Assembly (NCBI GenBank): GCA_963696545.1
Contig: CAVOKQ010000012.1
Span: 434,001 to 498,000 of the forward strand
Reading direction: 5' to 3'
DNA from: RPQJ01 sp963696545
GTDB taxonomy: Bacteria; Pseudomonadota; Gammaproteobacteria; Steroidobacterales; Steroidobacteraceae
Length of the DNA stretch: 64,000 bases
Of this stretch, positions 7,772 to 18,418 are shown piece after piece (position 1 is the stretch's first letter; each line of letters starts with the position of its first letter). The position numbers and the translations under genes were made by a program. The notes under the pieces were generated by a model that ran no database searches, was not told the DNA's origin, and saw nothing but the letters and a program-made list of their open reading frames with translations.

Positions 7772-10708
7772 ATGTTCGACGCGACGACGGGATTCGGCAA
7801 GGCATTCAGGCTCGGCATGCTGCTGGTGGCGGGACTGGCAAGTCCGACGCTACACGCGCAAGGCATGGTGGGTGCGCCGGTCAATGCGACCGCGCCGACG
7901 GGAGTGCCGACGATCGCCGGCAATCCTTCCCGGATGCTGGTCGCAGGCTCGTCATACGATTTCCGTCCGACCGCAGCGGATCCGAACGGCGACCGCCTCA
8001 CGTTCAGCATCAACAGGCTCCCGCGCTGGGCCACGTTCGATCCGGCGACTGGCCACCTCTCCGGCACGCCGGTGACGAGCGACGTCGGCAAGATCAAGGG
8101 CATCGCGATTGCCGTCAGCGACGGTACGAACACGAAGTCGCTGACGAAGTTCAGTATCAAGGTCGTCAGAGGCAAGCCGCCGACGATCGCGGGCGCGCCC
8201 GGCAAGGACGCGAAGGAAGGCGAGGCCTACTCGTTCCAGCCGACGGCCGCCGACAGCGACCAGCAGAAGCTCGAGTACGGCATCATCAACAAGCCGACGT
8301 GGGCGGCCTTCGACAAGACGACCGGTAGACTCTCCGGCACGCCGCCGAAGGGCAGCGCCGGTGCGTACGCCAGTATCGGTATCTCGGTCACCGACGGCGC
8401 CAACACCGCGAGCCTCGCGCCGTTCACGATCACCGTGGCCGCCACGCCCAATGCCGCGCCGAAGATCTCCGGCACGCCGCCGACCTCGGTGCAGGTCGGC
8501 CAGGTGTTCGATTTCGTCCCGGCCGCGTCCGATGCCGACGGTGACGCGCTGCGTTTCTCGATCGTGAACAGGCCGTCCTGGGCGAGCTTCGATGCCGCCA
8601 CCGGCCGGCTCACCGGCAAGCCCGCCACCGGCAATGAAGGTCCGTACGCAGACATCGTGATCTCCGTCAGCGACGGACCGCTGATCACCTTCCTGCCGCC
8701 GTTCTCGGTCGCCGTGACGACTGCGGCGAGCAACAAGATTCCAGTCCCGAATGTGGCCCCGGTCATCGCAGGCACGCCGCCCTCAACTGCACTGGAAGGT
8801 AGCGCTTATGTGTTCCAGCCGAATGCATCGGACGCCGACGGCGATGCGCTCGTCTTCTCGGCCTCGAACCTGCCTGCCTGGCTCGCGGTCAGCGCGACCA
8901 CGGGCCGTGTGACTGGCACGCCGCCCGCCGGTTCCGCTGGCACGTATTCGGGCATGGCGGTGACTGTCTCCGACGGCAAGTCTTCTGCCTCACTGCCGGC
9001 CTTCTCGATCAGCGTCGTCAAGCCGTCAACGAACTCGGCTCCGGTCATTTCCGGCACCCCGCCGGATAGCGTGAAAGCCGGCGTGTACTACTCGTTCCAG
9101 CCCACGATTACGGATGCCGACGGTGACTCGCTCACGCTCCTCGTCGGCAATCGGCCGTCGTGGCTCACGTTCAACTACAAGACCGGCGAGTTGAGCGGTG
9201 CGCCGAGCGATTCCGATGTCCGCACCTTCGCCAACATCCAGATCAGCGCCTATGACGGCAAGGTGGCAACCAACCTGGCGCCGTTCGCGATCACTGTGCT
9301 CGACGCAAGCAGCGCGAATTCCCCGCCGAAGATTTCTGGCACGCCCGCGACGTCGGCGAAGGAGGGTGTCGCCTATACCTTTACGCCGACCGCTTCGGAC
9401 CCGGACGGACAGGCGCTGCGCTTCGGCATCGCGAACATGCCGTCGTGGGCCACGTTCGACAGCGTCACGGGCCGCCTGAGCGGCACGCCTGGCACGGGCA
9501 CCGCCGGGACTTACGCAAACGTCGTGATATCGGTGTCGGACAATCAGGCCTCGGCGTCGCTGCCCGCCTTCACGATCACCGTAGCCTCGGCCGCGCAGCC
9601 GAATCGTGCGCCGACCATCAGCGGCAGTCCGTCGGCGACCGTCACCGAGGGGAGCGCCTATTCGTTCCAGCCGACGGCGAGCGATCCGGACGGCGACACG
9701 CTGACGTTCAGCGCATCCGGCGCTCCGTCCTGGCTGGCCTTGAACGGCTCCACCGGCAAGTTGAGCGGCACGCCGCCGGCGGGTTCGGCTGGTAGTTCAG
9801 TGGCATCACGATCTCGGTTTCGGATGGCAAGGCCTCGGCGTCGCTGCCCGCCTTCACGATCACCGTAGCCTCGGCCGCGCAGCCGAATCGTGCGCCGACC
9901 ATCAGCGGCAGTCCGTCGCGACCGTCACCGAGGGGAGCGCCTATTCGTTCAGCCGACGGCGAGCGATCCGGACGGCGACACGCTGACGTTCAGCGCATCC
10001 GGCGCTCCGTCCTGGCTGACCTTGAACGGCTCCACCGGCAAGTTGAGCGGCACGCCGCCGAAGGGCTCCGCCGGTACGTTCAGCGGTATCACGATCTCGG
10101 TTTCGGATGGCAAGGCCACTGCCTCGCTGCCCGCGTTCTCCATCACCGTCTCGGCCGCGCCGAACCGGGCGCCGACGATTTCCGGCACGCCGGCGACGAC
10201 GGTAACCGTCGGCCAGCCATACTCGTTCGTGCCGACGGCCTCGGACCCTGATGGCCAGACGCTCGGCTTCGGCATCGCGAACAAGCCGGGCTGGGCGACG
10301 TTCGACCTCAACACCGGCAAGTTGTCCGGTACGCCAACGGCCACGGACGTCAAGACCTTCTCGAACATCGTCATCTCCGTCTCGGACGGCGTCGCCTCGG
10401 CGACTCTCCCGGCCTTCGGCATCGTCGTGAAGTCCGCGACGCCCGTCGTGGGCTCGGCCGACCTGAGTTGGACCGCCCCGACCCGAAACGAGGATGGCTC
10501 GGCACTGACGAACCTGGCCGGGTACAGGATCCGGTACGGCACCTCGCCGGGGGCATTGAACCAGCTCGTCACCATTTCCAGTCCCGCAACGACCAGCGCC
10601 ACCATCCCGGGGCTGGCCGCCGGGACCTGGTACTTCTCGGTCGCGTCGTACACGAATACCGGCGTCGAGAGCGCCTCGGTCGGCCCGGTCAACAGGACGA
10701 TCGAATAG
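7772..10708 (+). CDS. Secreted Ig-like (He_PIG) repeat protein, riboswitch-controlled; frameshifted as sequenced
   Basis: Large exported protein, 979 residues once three single-base deletions are undone. An N-terminal signal peptide (GMLLVAGLASPTLHAQ) is followed by nine putative Ig repeats of about 95 residues (theme: PxISGTP, YSFxPTAxDxDGD, PSWAxFD..TGxLSGTP, ISVSDG, LPxFxItV). A fibronectin-III-like C-terminal domain follows (about 885-979, DLSWTAPTRNEDGSAL, YRIRYGTSP). There is no PEP-CTERM, LPXTG or membrane anchor at the C-terminus. The start at 7772 has a GGGAG site 9 nt upstream; an ATG at 7754 is the alternative. Deletions near 9793, 9917 and 9949 lie in or beside a near-identical repeat, and the frame before and after is the same. 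Adhesion or matrix scaffolding is inferred. It sits between prsK and prsR. Confidence 0.85.
9547..10060 (+). repeat. Near-identical tandem duplication of one Ig repeat
   Basis: 9547-9778 and 9831-10060 match base for base apart from one substitution and two single-base deletions in the second copy. The offset is 284 bp as read, or 285 bp (95 codons) if a deletion near 9793 is restored. The other repeats in the gene have diverged much further, so this duplication is recent. Confidence 0.9.
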
Positions 10709-10714
10709 GAAACA

Positions 10715-10747
10715 GGTGCCAGGCGCCGTCTTTCGGCGCCTGGCACC
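10715..10747. repeat. Palindromic hairpin after the Ig-repeat gene (REP-like or terminator)
   Basis: Perfect 14-bp inverted repeat GGTGCCAGGCGCCG (10715-10728)/CGGCGCCTGGCACC (10734-10747) with a 5-nt TCTTT loop, starting 6 nt after the stop codon. There is no T tract. With the palindrome at 7420-7470 it brackets the Ig-repeat gene. A weaker AATGGG/CCCATT pair follows at 10793-10811. Confidence 0.75.
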
Positions 10748-10900
10748 CGGTTCGCCTCGGACAGCGGGGGCGGTGTCGGGCAGGGGTTATGGAATGGGGA
10801 CTGAACCCATTTCACAAAATTGCCCCCTAAGTCTCTGTATCATCCGCAGTTAATACCCTGACCAGAGGCGTCGGCCCACGGGCCGCACCCCAGAGAGCGA

Positions 10901-12280
<1,380 letters not shown>

Positions 12281-12285
12281 GACGC

Positions 12286-15099
12286 ATGGCGAAGGGCAGC
12301 TCATTCTATCCGCTATCCACTATCCACTACTCACGCCGCCTCGTGCTGGTGGTCGCCATCGGCCTCGCGGCCTGCGCCCCCAAGGGTGACGCGCTGTACA
12401 ACCGCGCCGAGCAGGCGCTCGCGAAGGGCGAGGCTCGTGCGGCAGTCATCGACTTGAAGGACCTGGTCGACACCGAGCCCCAGAACGCCAGGGCTCGCGC
12501 GTTGCTCGGGCAGGCGCTGGTCGAGTCCGGCGACATCCAGGCCGGCGCCATCGAGATCCAGAAGGCGAAGGATCTCGGCGCGCCGAAGGACATGATCATC
12601 GTCCCCGAGTGCCGCGTGCTGCTCGCGAAGAGCGAGTTCGACAAGGTGCTGTCGCAGTGCAAGCCGGACGCGGCGCCGGCGAGTGCGAAGGTCGAGATGC
12701 AGGTTGCGCAGGGTCGGGCGCTGCTCGGGCTCGATCGTGCGGCGGATGCGAAAGGCCAGTTCGAAGCGGTCCTGCAGGCCCAGCCCGGCAACTTCGATGC
12801 GCTGCTCGGACTCGCGAGCGCGACGTACAAGACGGATGGACTTGCGGCTGCGAAGGGCGTGCTCGACCAGGCGCCGAACGATGTGAAGCAGCGGTCCGCG
12901 TATTGGATGACGATGGGAGGCATTGCGACCGAAGGCGGCGACTTCCCCGCGGCCGAGAAAGCGTTCTCGACCGCAGTCGAGAAAGCCGGCAAGAGTCCTG
13001 CCAGCGTCGAGCGACTCTCGGCGCTCGGCGCACTTGCCGAAGCGCAGATGCGGCAGGGCAAGGTCAAGGAAGCGACTGCAACCAGCGACCAGCTGATCAA
13101 GGCGGCACCCGATAACCCGCTCGCAAAGCAGTTGCGTGGCCAGGTTGCTGCGGCCGGTCGCGATTACGAAAAGGCACGTACGCTGCTCGAACAGGCCGTA
13201 GCCGCGATGCCGGAGAACTACCAGGCCAGGCTGCTGCTCGGCATGGTGAACATGCAGCAGGGCAACATCGGCCAGGCTGAGGTTCAGCTTGCCGAAGTCG
13301 TCGCGCACCAGCCAGGCAATGTGCAGGCCCAACGGTTGCTGGCGGAAGTCCGGGCCCGCTCGCAGTCACCCGCGGAAACTCTCGAGGCTCTGAAGCCGGC
13401 CCTGGCGCAGGATTCGGCCGATCCGGCGTTGCTTGCCATGGCCGGGCGCCTCAGCCTCGCCAGCGGTAACCGGGAGCAGGCGCTCGCGTACCTTGCCCAG
13501 GCATCAACCCAGGCTACGGCCCGGCAGTCGCCCGATGCCCAGATCGAAGTGGCCGGCGGTTACCTGATGGCGGGCGATTTCGATCGCGCCATCGAGACGC
13601 TCAAGGCGATGCCCGAGGGCGGCGCAACGGGCTATCAGCGCGAGTACCTGATGTTGCTCGCGCTGCTTCGCAAAGGCGACAACGAGAAGGCGGTTGCGGA
13701 AGCCAACGCGCTCGTCGCGAAATCCGGCAACGACGCGGCCGTGCGCAACCTGGTAGCAGGCGTGCTCGCCGCTGCGGGCCAGAAAGATGCTGGCCGCGCC
13801 CAGTTCAACGAGGCACTGAAGCTCAAGCCCAACGATCCGCAGACGTTGCTCAACCTCGGGCGACTCGACCTCGCGGAAGGCAGGAATGCTGAAGCCGAGG
13901 TCAACTTTCGCAAGATCCTGGAGTCGGATCCGAAGAACCTGATGGCGGAGCTTGGTATCGCGGTTGCAGCCGGCGCGCGCGGCGATGCCAGGGAATCGGA
14001 GAAGTGGCTGCAGAAGGCGGCTGCGGATCATCCTGAGTCGGTTGATGCGCAATTGGCGCTGGCCCAGTACTACCTTGGTACCCGCGACTACGGCAAGGCC
14101 AAAGCGGTGATCGACGCGGCCGCCAGGAAGTCGCCGGATAACGCGGCACTGTCGAATGCGCGCGGCCTGATGCTGCTGGGGCTCAATGATGCCCCGGGTG
14201 CCATTGCAAGCTTCAAGCAGGCCACCGAGCAGGCGCCCGAGGCCTACGGCTATTCACTGAACCTCGCTCGTGCCCATCTCGTCAACAGAGACCTGAACAG
14301 CGCGCTGGATGTGCTGAATGGCGTGCTCAAGGCGGAACCCAAGTTCCTGCCGGCGCTGTCACTTGCGGCAGCGGCCAGCTTGCAGGGCGGCGATCTCGAG
14401 AAGGCTGCGGGTTATGTCGAACGCATGAAGCAGGCGGCGCCCGATTCACAGGGAACCTATGCGCTCGAGGGCGACCTCGCGATGGCTCAGAAGCGTTACA
14501 AGGACGCACTTGCGGACTACCGCAAGGCGAGCGCCAAGGGTATGACCCGCGAGCTCGCAATTGCAGAGTATCGCGCCGGCGTGATGTCCGGCGCGGCGCA
14601 GCCTCACAAGGTCCTGGAAGACTGGGTGTCAGCGCACCCGGATGACGTCGATGTCGTGGCGGTGCTGGCGGATGCCGAACAGCGACGAGGCAACATCGAT
14701 GGAGCGATCAAGCTCTACGAGCAAGTGCTCCCCAAGTCGCCGGGCAATGCGGTGCTGCTGAACAATCTTGCGGTCCTTTACCAGGCCAAGGGCAATCCGA
14801 AGGCCCTGGAGTACGGGGAAAAGGCTTACAAGGCTGCGCCAAAGGTCGCTGCGATCCAGGATACGTACGGCTGGATCCTTTTCCAGAACGGCGACACGGC
14901 CCAGGCGATGCCGATCCTGGAGCAGGCATACAAAGGGTTGCCCGACAATGCCGAGGTGCAGTATCACTACGCCGCGGTGCTGGCCAGGAAGGGCCAGGCC
15001 GCTGAGGCGGTGTCGCTGCTGCGGAAGTCTGTCGGCGGAACGTTGCCCCCGGATGTCAGGGCCGAAGCTGACAAGCTCCTGCGGCAGTTGTCGAAATGA
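12286..15099 (+). CDS. prsT: XrtA/PEP-CTERM system TPR-repeat lipoprotein PrsT
   Basis: Long tetratricopeptide-repeat protein, 937 residues from the ATG at 12286. The N-terminus is a lipoprotein signal (LVLVVAIGLAAC, lipid-modified Cys30), so it is probably anchored in the outer or inner membrane facing the periplasm. The rest is almost entirely TPR helical pairs (repeated LGLA..Y, A..F..A, P.N..AL patterns), typical of a scaffold for EPS assembly or PEP-CTERM secretion. A GTG at 12277 overlapping the prsR stop is an alternative start. ATG 12286 is preferred because GAAGGG lies 8 nt upstream. The signal-peptide coding region contains four heptanucleotide repeats. It belongs to the prsK-prsR-prsT set seen in XrtA loci. 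Confidence 0.9.
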   Translation: MAKGSSFYPLSTIHYSRRLVLVVAIGLAACAPKGDALYNRAEQALAKGEARAAVIDLKDLVDTEPQNARARALLGQALVESGDIQAGAIEIQKAKDLGAPKDMIIVPECRVLLAKSEFDKVLSQCKPDAAPASAKVEMQVAQGRALLGLDRAADAKGQFEAVLQAQPGNFDALLGLASATYKTDGLAAAKGVLDQAPNDVKQRSAYWMTMGGIATEGGDFPAAEKAFSTAVEKAGKSPASVERLSALGALAEAQMRQGKVKEATATSDQLIKAAPDNPLAKQLRGQVAAAGRDYEKARTLLEQAVAAMPENYQARLLLGMVNMQQGNIGQAEVQLAEVVAHQPGNVQAQRLLAEVRARSQSPAETLEALKPALAQDSADPALLAMAGRLSLASGNREQALAYLAQASTQATARQSPDAQIEVAGGYLMAGDFDRAIETLKAMPEGGATGYQREYLMLLALLRKGDNEKAVAEANALVAKSGNDAAVRNLVAGVLAAAGQKDAGRAQFNEALKLKPNDPQTLLNLGRLDLAEGRNAEAEVNFRKILESDPKNLMAELGIAVAAGARGDARESEKWLQKAAADHPESVDAQLALAQYYLGTRDYGKAKAVIDAAARKSPDNAALSNARGLMLLGLNDAPGAIASFKQATEQAPEAYGYSLNLARAHLVNRDLNSALDVLNGVLKAEPKFLPALSLAAAASLQGGDLEKAAGYVERMKQAAPDSQGTYALEGDLAMAQKRYKDALADYRKASAKGMTRELAIAEYRAGVMSGAAQPHKVLEDWVSAHPDDVDVVAVLADAEQRRGNIDGAIKLYEQVLPKSPGNAVLLNNLAVLYQAKGNPKALEYGEKAYKAAPKVAAIQDTYGWILFQNGDTAQAMPILEQAYKGLPDNAEVQYHYAAVLARKGQAAEAVSLLRKSVGGTLPPDVRAEADKLLRQLSK
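12307..12334 (+). repeat. Heptanucleotide tandem repeat inside the prsT signal-peptide region
   Basis: Four consecutive 7-mers: TATCCGC (12307-12313), TATCCAC (12314-12320), TATCCAC (12321-12327) and TACTCAC (12328-12334). They encode a tract with serine, tyrosine and histidine just before the hydrophobic core of the signal peptide. Seven is not a multiple of three, so gain or loss of one unit would shift the frame. Confidence 0.85.
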
Positions 15100-15130
15100 A
15101 GAATTCCCGCAATTTCGGATCGAGGCATAG

Positions 15131-15781
15131 ATGCGTATGAAGACGAACCCGTTTGGCGGGAATTTCTCGAAAGGTCTCAGAGCGCTGACGCTGGTTGCAT
15201 CGTTCGGCCTGCTGGCGGCCTGCGCCGCGAGCAAGCCCGAGACAGTGACTGTTCCCGCCGCCGCACCGGCCGCGCAGTCCGAGTACAAGATCGGCCCGGG
15301 CGACACGCTGCAGGTATTCGTCTGGAATCAGCCAGAACTGACGGTGACCGTACCGGTGCGCCCCGATGGAATGATATCGACGCCATTGATTTCCGGTGTG
15401 CCGGCGGCGGGCAAGACGCCGCCCCAGCTCGCCAAGGATCTCGAGGTGGCGCTGGCCGAGTTCGTCCGTAATCCCACCGTCAGCATCATGGTGACCGGAT
15501 TCGTCGGCACGTACGCGGACCAGATCCGGGTCGTGGGACAGGCCGCGAAGCCCCAGGCCCTGGCCTACAACGCCAATATGACACTGCTGGACGTGATGAT
15601 CGCCGTTGGCGGCCTGGCGGAGTTTGCGGCCGGCAACCGTGCCGTGATCGTCCGGCAGCAAGGCAACCAGCAGACTCGGATTCCGGTTCGCATCAGCGAC
15701 CTGGTCGATGACGGCGACATCTCGGCCAATGTCCCGATGCGCCCCGGTGACGTGCTGATCATCCCCGAGAGTCGCTTCTGA
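15131..15781 (+). CDS. XrtA system polysaccharide export lipoprotein (Wza/EpsE type)
   Basis: Polysaccharide biosynthesis/export protein of 216 residues that forms or caps the outer-membrane channel for EPS. A lipoprotein signal ends at LLAAC (Cys31). The poly-export domain follows (YKIGPGDTLQVFVWNQPEL, then VRPDGMISTPLI), and a soluble ligand-binding beta-grasp domain (IRVVGQAAKPQALAYN, GDVLIIPESRF) completes it. The length is typical of the short XrtA-linked form, which lacks the C-terminal helix of E. coli Wza. It lies 31 bp after prsT and just ahead of the chain-length gene. Two ATGs (15131, 15137) are possible starts. Confidence 0.93.
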   Translation: MRMKTNPFGGNFSKGLRALTLVASFGLLAACAASKPETVTVPAAAPAAQSEYKIGPGDTLQVFVWNQPELTVTVPVRPDGMISTPLISGVPAAGKTPPQLAKDLEVALAEFVRNPTVSIMVTGFVGTYADQIRVVGQAAKPQALAYNANMTLLDVMIAVGGLAEFAAGNRAVIVRQQGNQQTRIPVRISDLVDDGDISANVPMRPGDVLIIPESRF

Positions 15782-15851
15782 TTCTGTTAATTGACTCACG
15801 GTCGCCGCCCGCCCGCGGCGATACAAAGCAACCAAACACGCAAGACCGCCC

Positions 15852-17443
15852 ATGCAAGAAGTAATCGCGCAATCCTCGTCCTCCTTCGTGGCGCCTGGCG
15901 TTATCGCTGGCAAGCTGTCGCCGTCGCCTGGCTTATCGCGATTGCGGGCTGGATCGGGGTCCAGTTCATCCCCGACAAGTACGAGTCGAAGACGGTGGTC
16001 TACGTCGATACGGAATCGCTGCTGAAGCCCCTCCTTACTGGTCTCGCGGTCAATCGCGATATCTATAGCCAGGTTGCGATGATGCAGGCGGTCATGTTGA
16101 GTCGCCCCAATCTGGAGAAGGTTGCGCAGACGACTGACCTGATGCTCGACGCAAAGACCCGGCGCGAACAGGAGGCGGTCGTCGATTCGCTGGCGCGCCT
16201 CATCCGGCTTGCGCGTCCGACAGGGCGGGCCGGTACTCAAAACACGTTCGTCGTGTCGTTCGAGAATGACGATCCGGAAATCGCTTACAAAGTCGTGCGC
16301 ACGCTGCTCGATACGTTCATGGAGGACAGCCTCGGCATGAAGCGAACGGATGCGGGTGTCGCGCAACGCTTCCTGCAGTCGCAGATCAAGGAATACGAGC
16401 AGAAGCTCACCGAGGCCGAGCAACGTCTCGCGACATTCAAGCAGCAGAACGTCGGCATGATGCCGGGAGCCGGCGGCGACTATTACCAGCGCCTCGAGAA
16501 GGAGAACGGTTCGCTGCAGCAGATGCGGCAGGTCTTCAGCCAGTTGCAGAACCGTCGCAACGAGTTGGAGAGGCAGTTGCAGGGCGAGGAGCCGACTTAC
16601 GGCCTGATGGGCTCTGCCGAGGGCAGCCCGATCGACGGACAGATCGCGCGCTTCAAGGCGCAGCGCGACCAGTTGCTGCTGCAATACACGGAGAAGCATC
16701 CGCAGGTGCAGTCACTCAACGAGACCATCGCCCGGCTGGAGCAGGAGAAGCGGGCGGGTGCCAAGGTGTCGTCGAGTGTCGCGGCCCCGGGGGCCGAGTT
16801 GACCGGCGAACAGGCGATGGTGCGCAGCCTGGACATGAATCCTGTCTATCAGAATCTTCGCCTTGCGCTGAGCCAGGCCGACGCGGATCTCGCCGAGATG
16901 CGGGGGCAGATGGCGTCGCAGCAGGCGGTCATCGCCGACCTTCGCGGTCGGGTGAATACGATTCCCGAGGTGGAAGCGGAGCTCGCCCGCCTGAATCGTG
17001 ACTACCAGGTGAACAAACAGCAGTACGATACGTTGCTGCAGCGCCTCGAGTCCGCGCGGATCTCGGAGTCGGCAGAGCAGAATACCGAGAGCGTGAAGTT
17101 CCGGGTGATCGAGCCGCCGACCGTGCCGGTCAAGCCGAGCGGCCCTGTTCGTCGGATGCTGAACTCCATGGTGCTGCTGGGAGCACTTGCGGCGGGGTCA
17201 GGCCTCGCCATCCTGCTGTCCTTGTTGCACCCGACCTTCACCACGCGCGACCTGCTGCAGAAGATCACCGGCATTCGCGTCATTGGTACGGTCACCGCTG
17301 CAGTACGTACCGGGCTGGTGCCGTGGTACCAGCGCCAGGCCCTGCTTGTGGGCGGCGCGGTTGGTCTGCTGATGGTGGTGTACCTGTTGAATCTACTGCT
17401 CTCCGAGCCTCTTCGTGTCGCGCTTCGCAACGTCGTCGGTTGA
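15852..17443 (+). CDS. XrtA system polysaccharide chain-length determinant (Wzz-like); probable indel after the start
   Basis: Inner-membrane polysaccharide co-polymerase of about 530 residues controlling EPS chain length with the following kinase. A Wzz domain opens with a first membrane helix (AVAVAWLIAIAGWIGV) and the motif ESKTVVYVDTESLL. A long coiled-coil periplasmic region (about 170-400) is followed by the proline-rich VKPSGPVRRM, a membrane helix and a further hydrophobic segment (LLVGGAVGLLMVVYLLNLLL). The family start MQEVIAQ is encoded at 15852 but out of frame with the rest. Restoring one A near 15870 (CAATCC to CAAATCC) joins them, and the corrected length is exactly 531 codons. 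Without correction the only start is a TTG at 15791. Confidence 0.85.
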
Positions 17444-17455
17444 AGGAACAAGCCA

Positions 17456-18418
17456 ATGAGTATCGTGGAACGGGCGTTGCACAAGGCGCAGCAGGCAGCG
17501 AAGTCCTCTCCGATTGCCGGACCCGTTGCGGCGGAGCCCGCCGGCGTGGGGTCAGTTGAGGCTCCCGACGTTTCCGGTCAACCGCCGCAAGGCCCGGCTG
17601 GGCACCGTTCGCGAGGTCTTGACGACCTGTCCCCCACCTCGCGCGACTTGAAGCCGATCGTCGAGTTCGACACCGCCCGGCTCGCGGCCGATGGGCGCCT
17701 GCCCTCTTCGGAAATGGCCCACCAGACCGAGGACGAGATTCGCCGGATCAAGTGGCCTCTGTTGAGTGCGATAGCCGGTCGGGACGGAGCGGCGCCTGCG
17801 CGGAACAACGTCATCCTGGTGACGAGCGCCTTGCCTGGCGAGGGCAAGACCTTCACGTCCCTCAATCTTGCGCTCAGCATCGTCCGCGACAAGGAGATGC
17901 GGGTGATCCTGGTGGATGGCGACGTCGCGCGTCCAGGGCTTACGCCGACGCTGGGCCTCGAAGGACGGCCGGGCCTGAACGACGTTCTCGACGACACAAG
18001 CCTCGATGTCGGTTCGGTGACCTACCAGACGGACGTGGAGGGCCTGTTCTTCGTTCCGGCGGGAAAGTGGCATGAGCACTCGCCGGAGTTTTTTGCCGGC
18101 AGTCGCATGCCGCAGATCATCGAAGCCTTGAGTCGGCGCGTCGGCAATGGCGTGATCATCCTCGACTCGCCGCCGCTGCTTGCGACAAACGAGGCGCAGG
18201 CGGCAGCGCGCTACGTCGGGCAGGTACTGCTCGTCGTGAGGGCAGACGACACGGAACAGCGGGCTGTCCTCGACGCATTGGCGCTGGTCGACAAGTCGGT
18301 TCCCGTGAGTGCGATCCTGAACCGGGTCCAGGCATCGGCGTTGAGCCGCTACTATGGGCAGTACTACTACGGCTACGGTTACGGTCGTGGCCAGGGGCCG
18401 GGGAAGGGGGATGCATGA
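17456..18418 (+). CDS. XrtA-associated tyrosine autokinase (BY-kinase)
   Basis: Bacterial tyrosine kinase of 320 residues, partner of the chain-length protein. It has Walker A SALPGEGKT (residues 124-132, Lys131), Walker A' VILVDGDVARPGL, and Walker B VIILDSPPLL. The C-terminal tyrosine cluster (RYYGQYYYGYGYGRG) is the expected autophosphorylation site. An AAGGAA ribosome-binding site precedes the ATG. Phosphorylation cycling would control chain length and export. The last codons overlap the next gene (ATGA). Confidence 0.94.
   Translation: MSIVERALHKAQQAAKSSPIAGPVAAEPAGVGSVEAPDVSGQPPQGPAGHRSRGLDDLSPTSRDLKPIVEFDTARLAADGRLPSSEMAHQTEDEIRRIKWPLLSAIAGRDGAAPARNNVILVTSALPGEGKTFTSLNLALSIVRDKEMRVILVDGDVARPGLTPTLGLEGRPGLNDVLDDTSLDVGSVTYQTDVEGLFFVPAGKWHEHSPEFFAGSRMPQIIEALSRRVGNGVIILDSPPLLATNEAQAAARYVGQVLLVVRADDTEQRAVLDALALVDKSVPVSAILNRVQASALSRYYGQYYYGYGYGRGQGPGKGDA

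Noticed and set aside
9800..9960. Programmed frameshifting in the Ig-repeat gene
   Set aside because: Three separate one-base deletions are needed, two of them obvious against the adjacent near-identical copy. There is no slippery heptamer or pseudoknot, so an assembly error is simpler.
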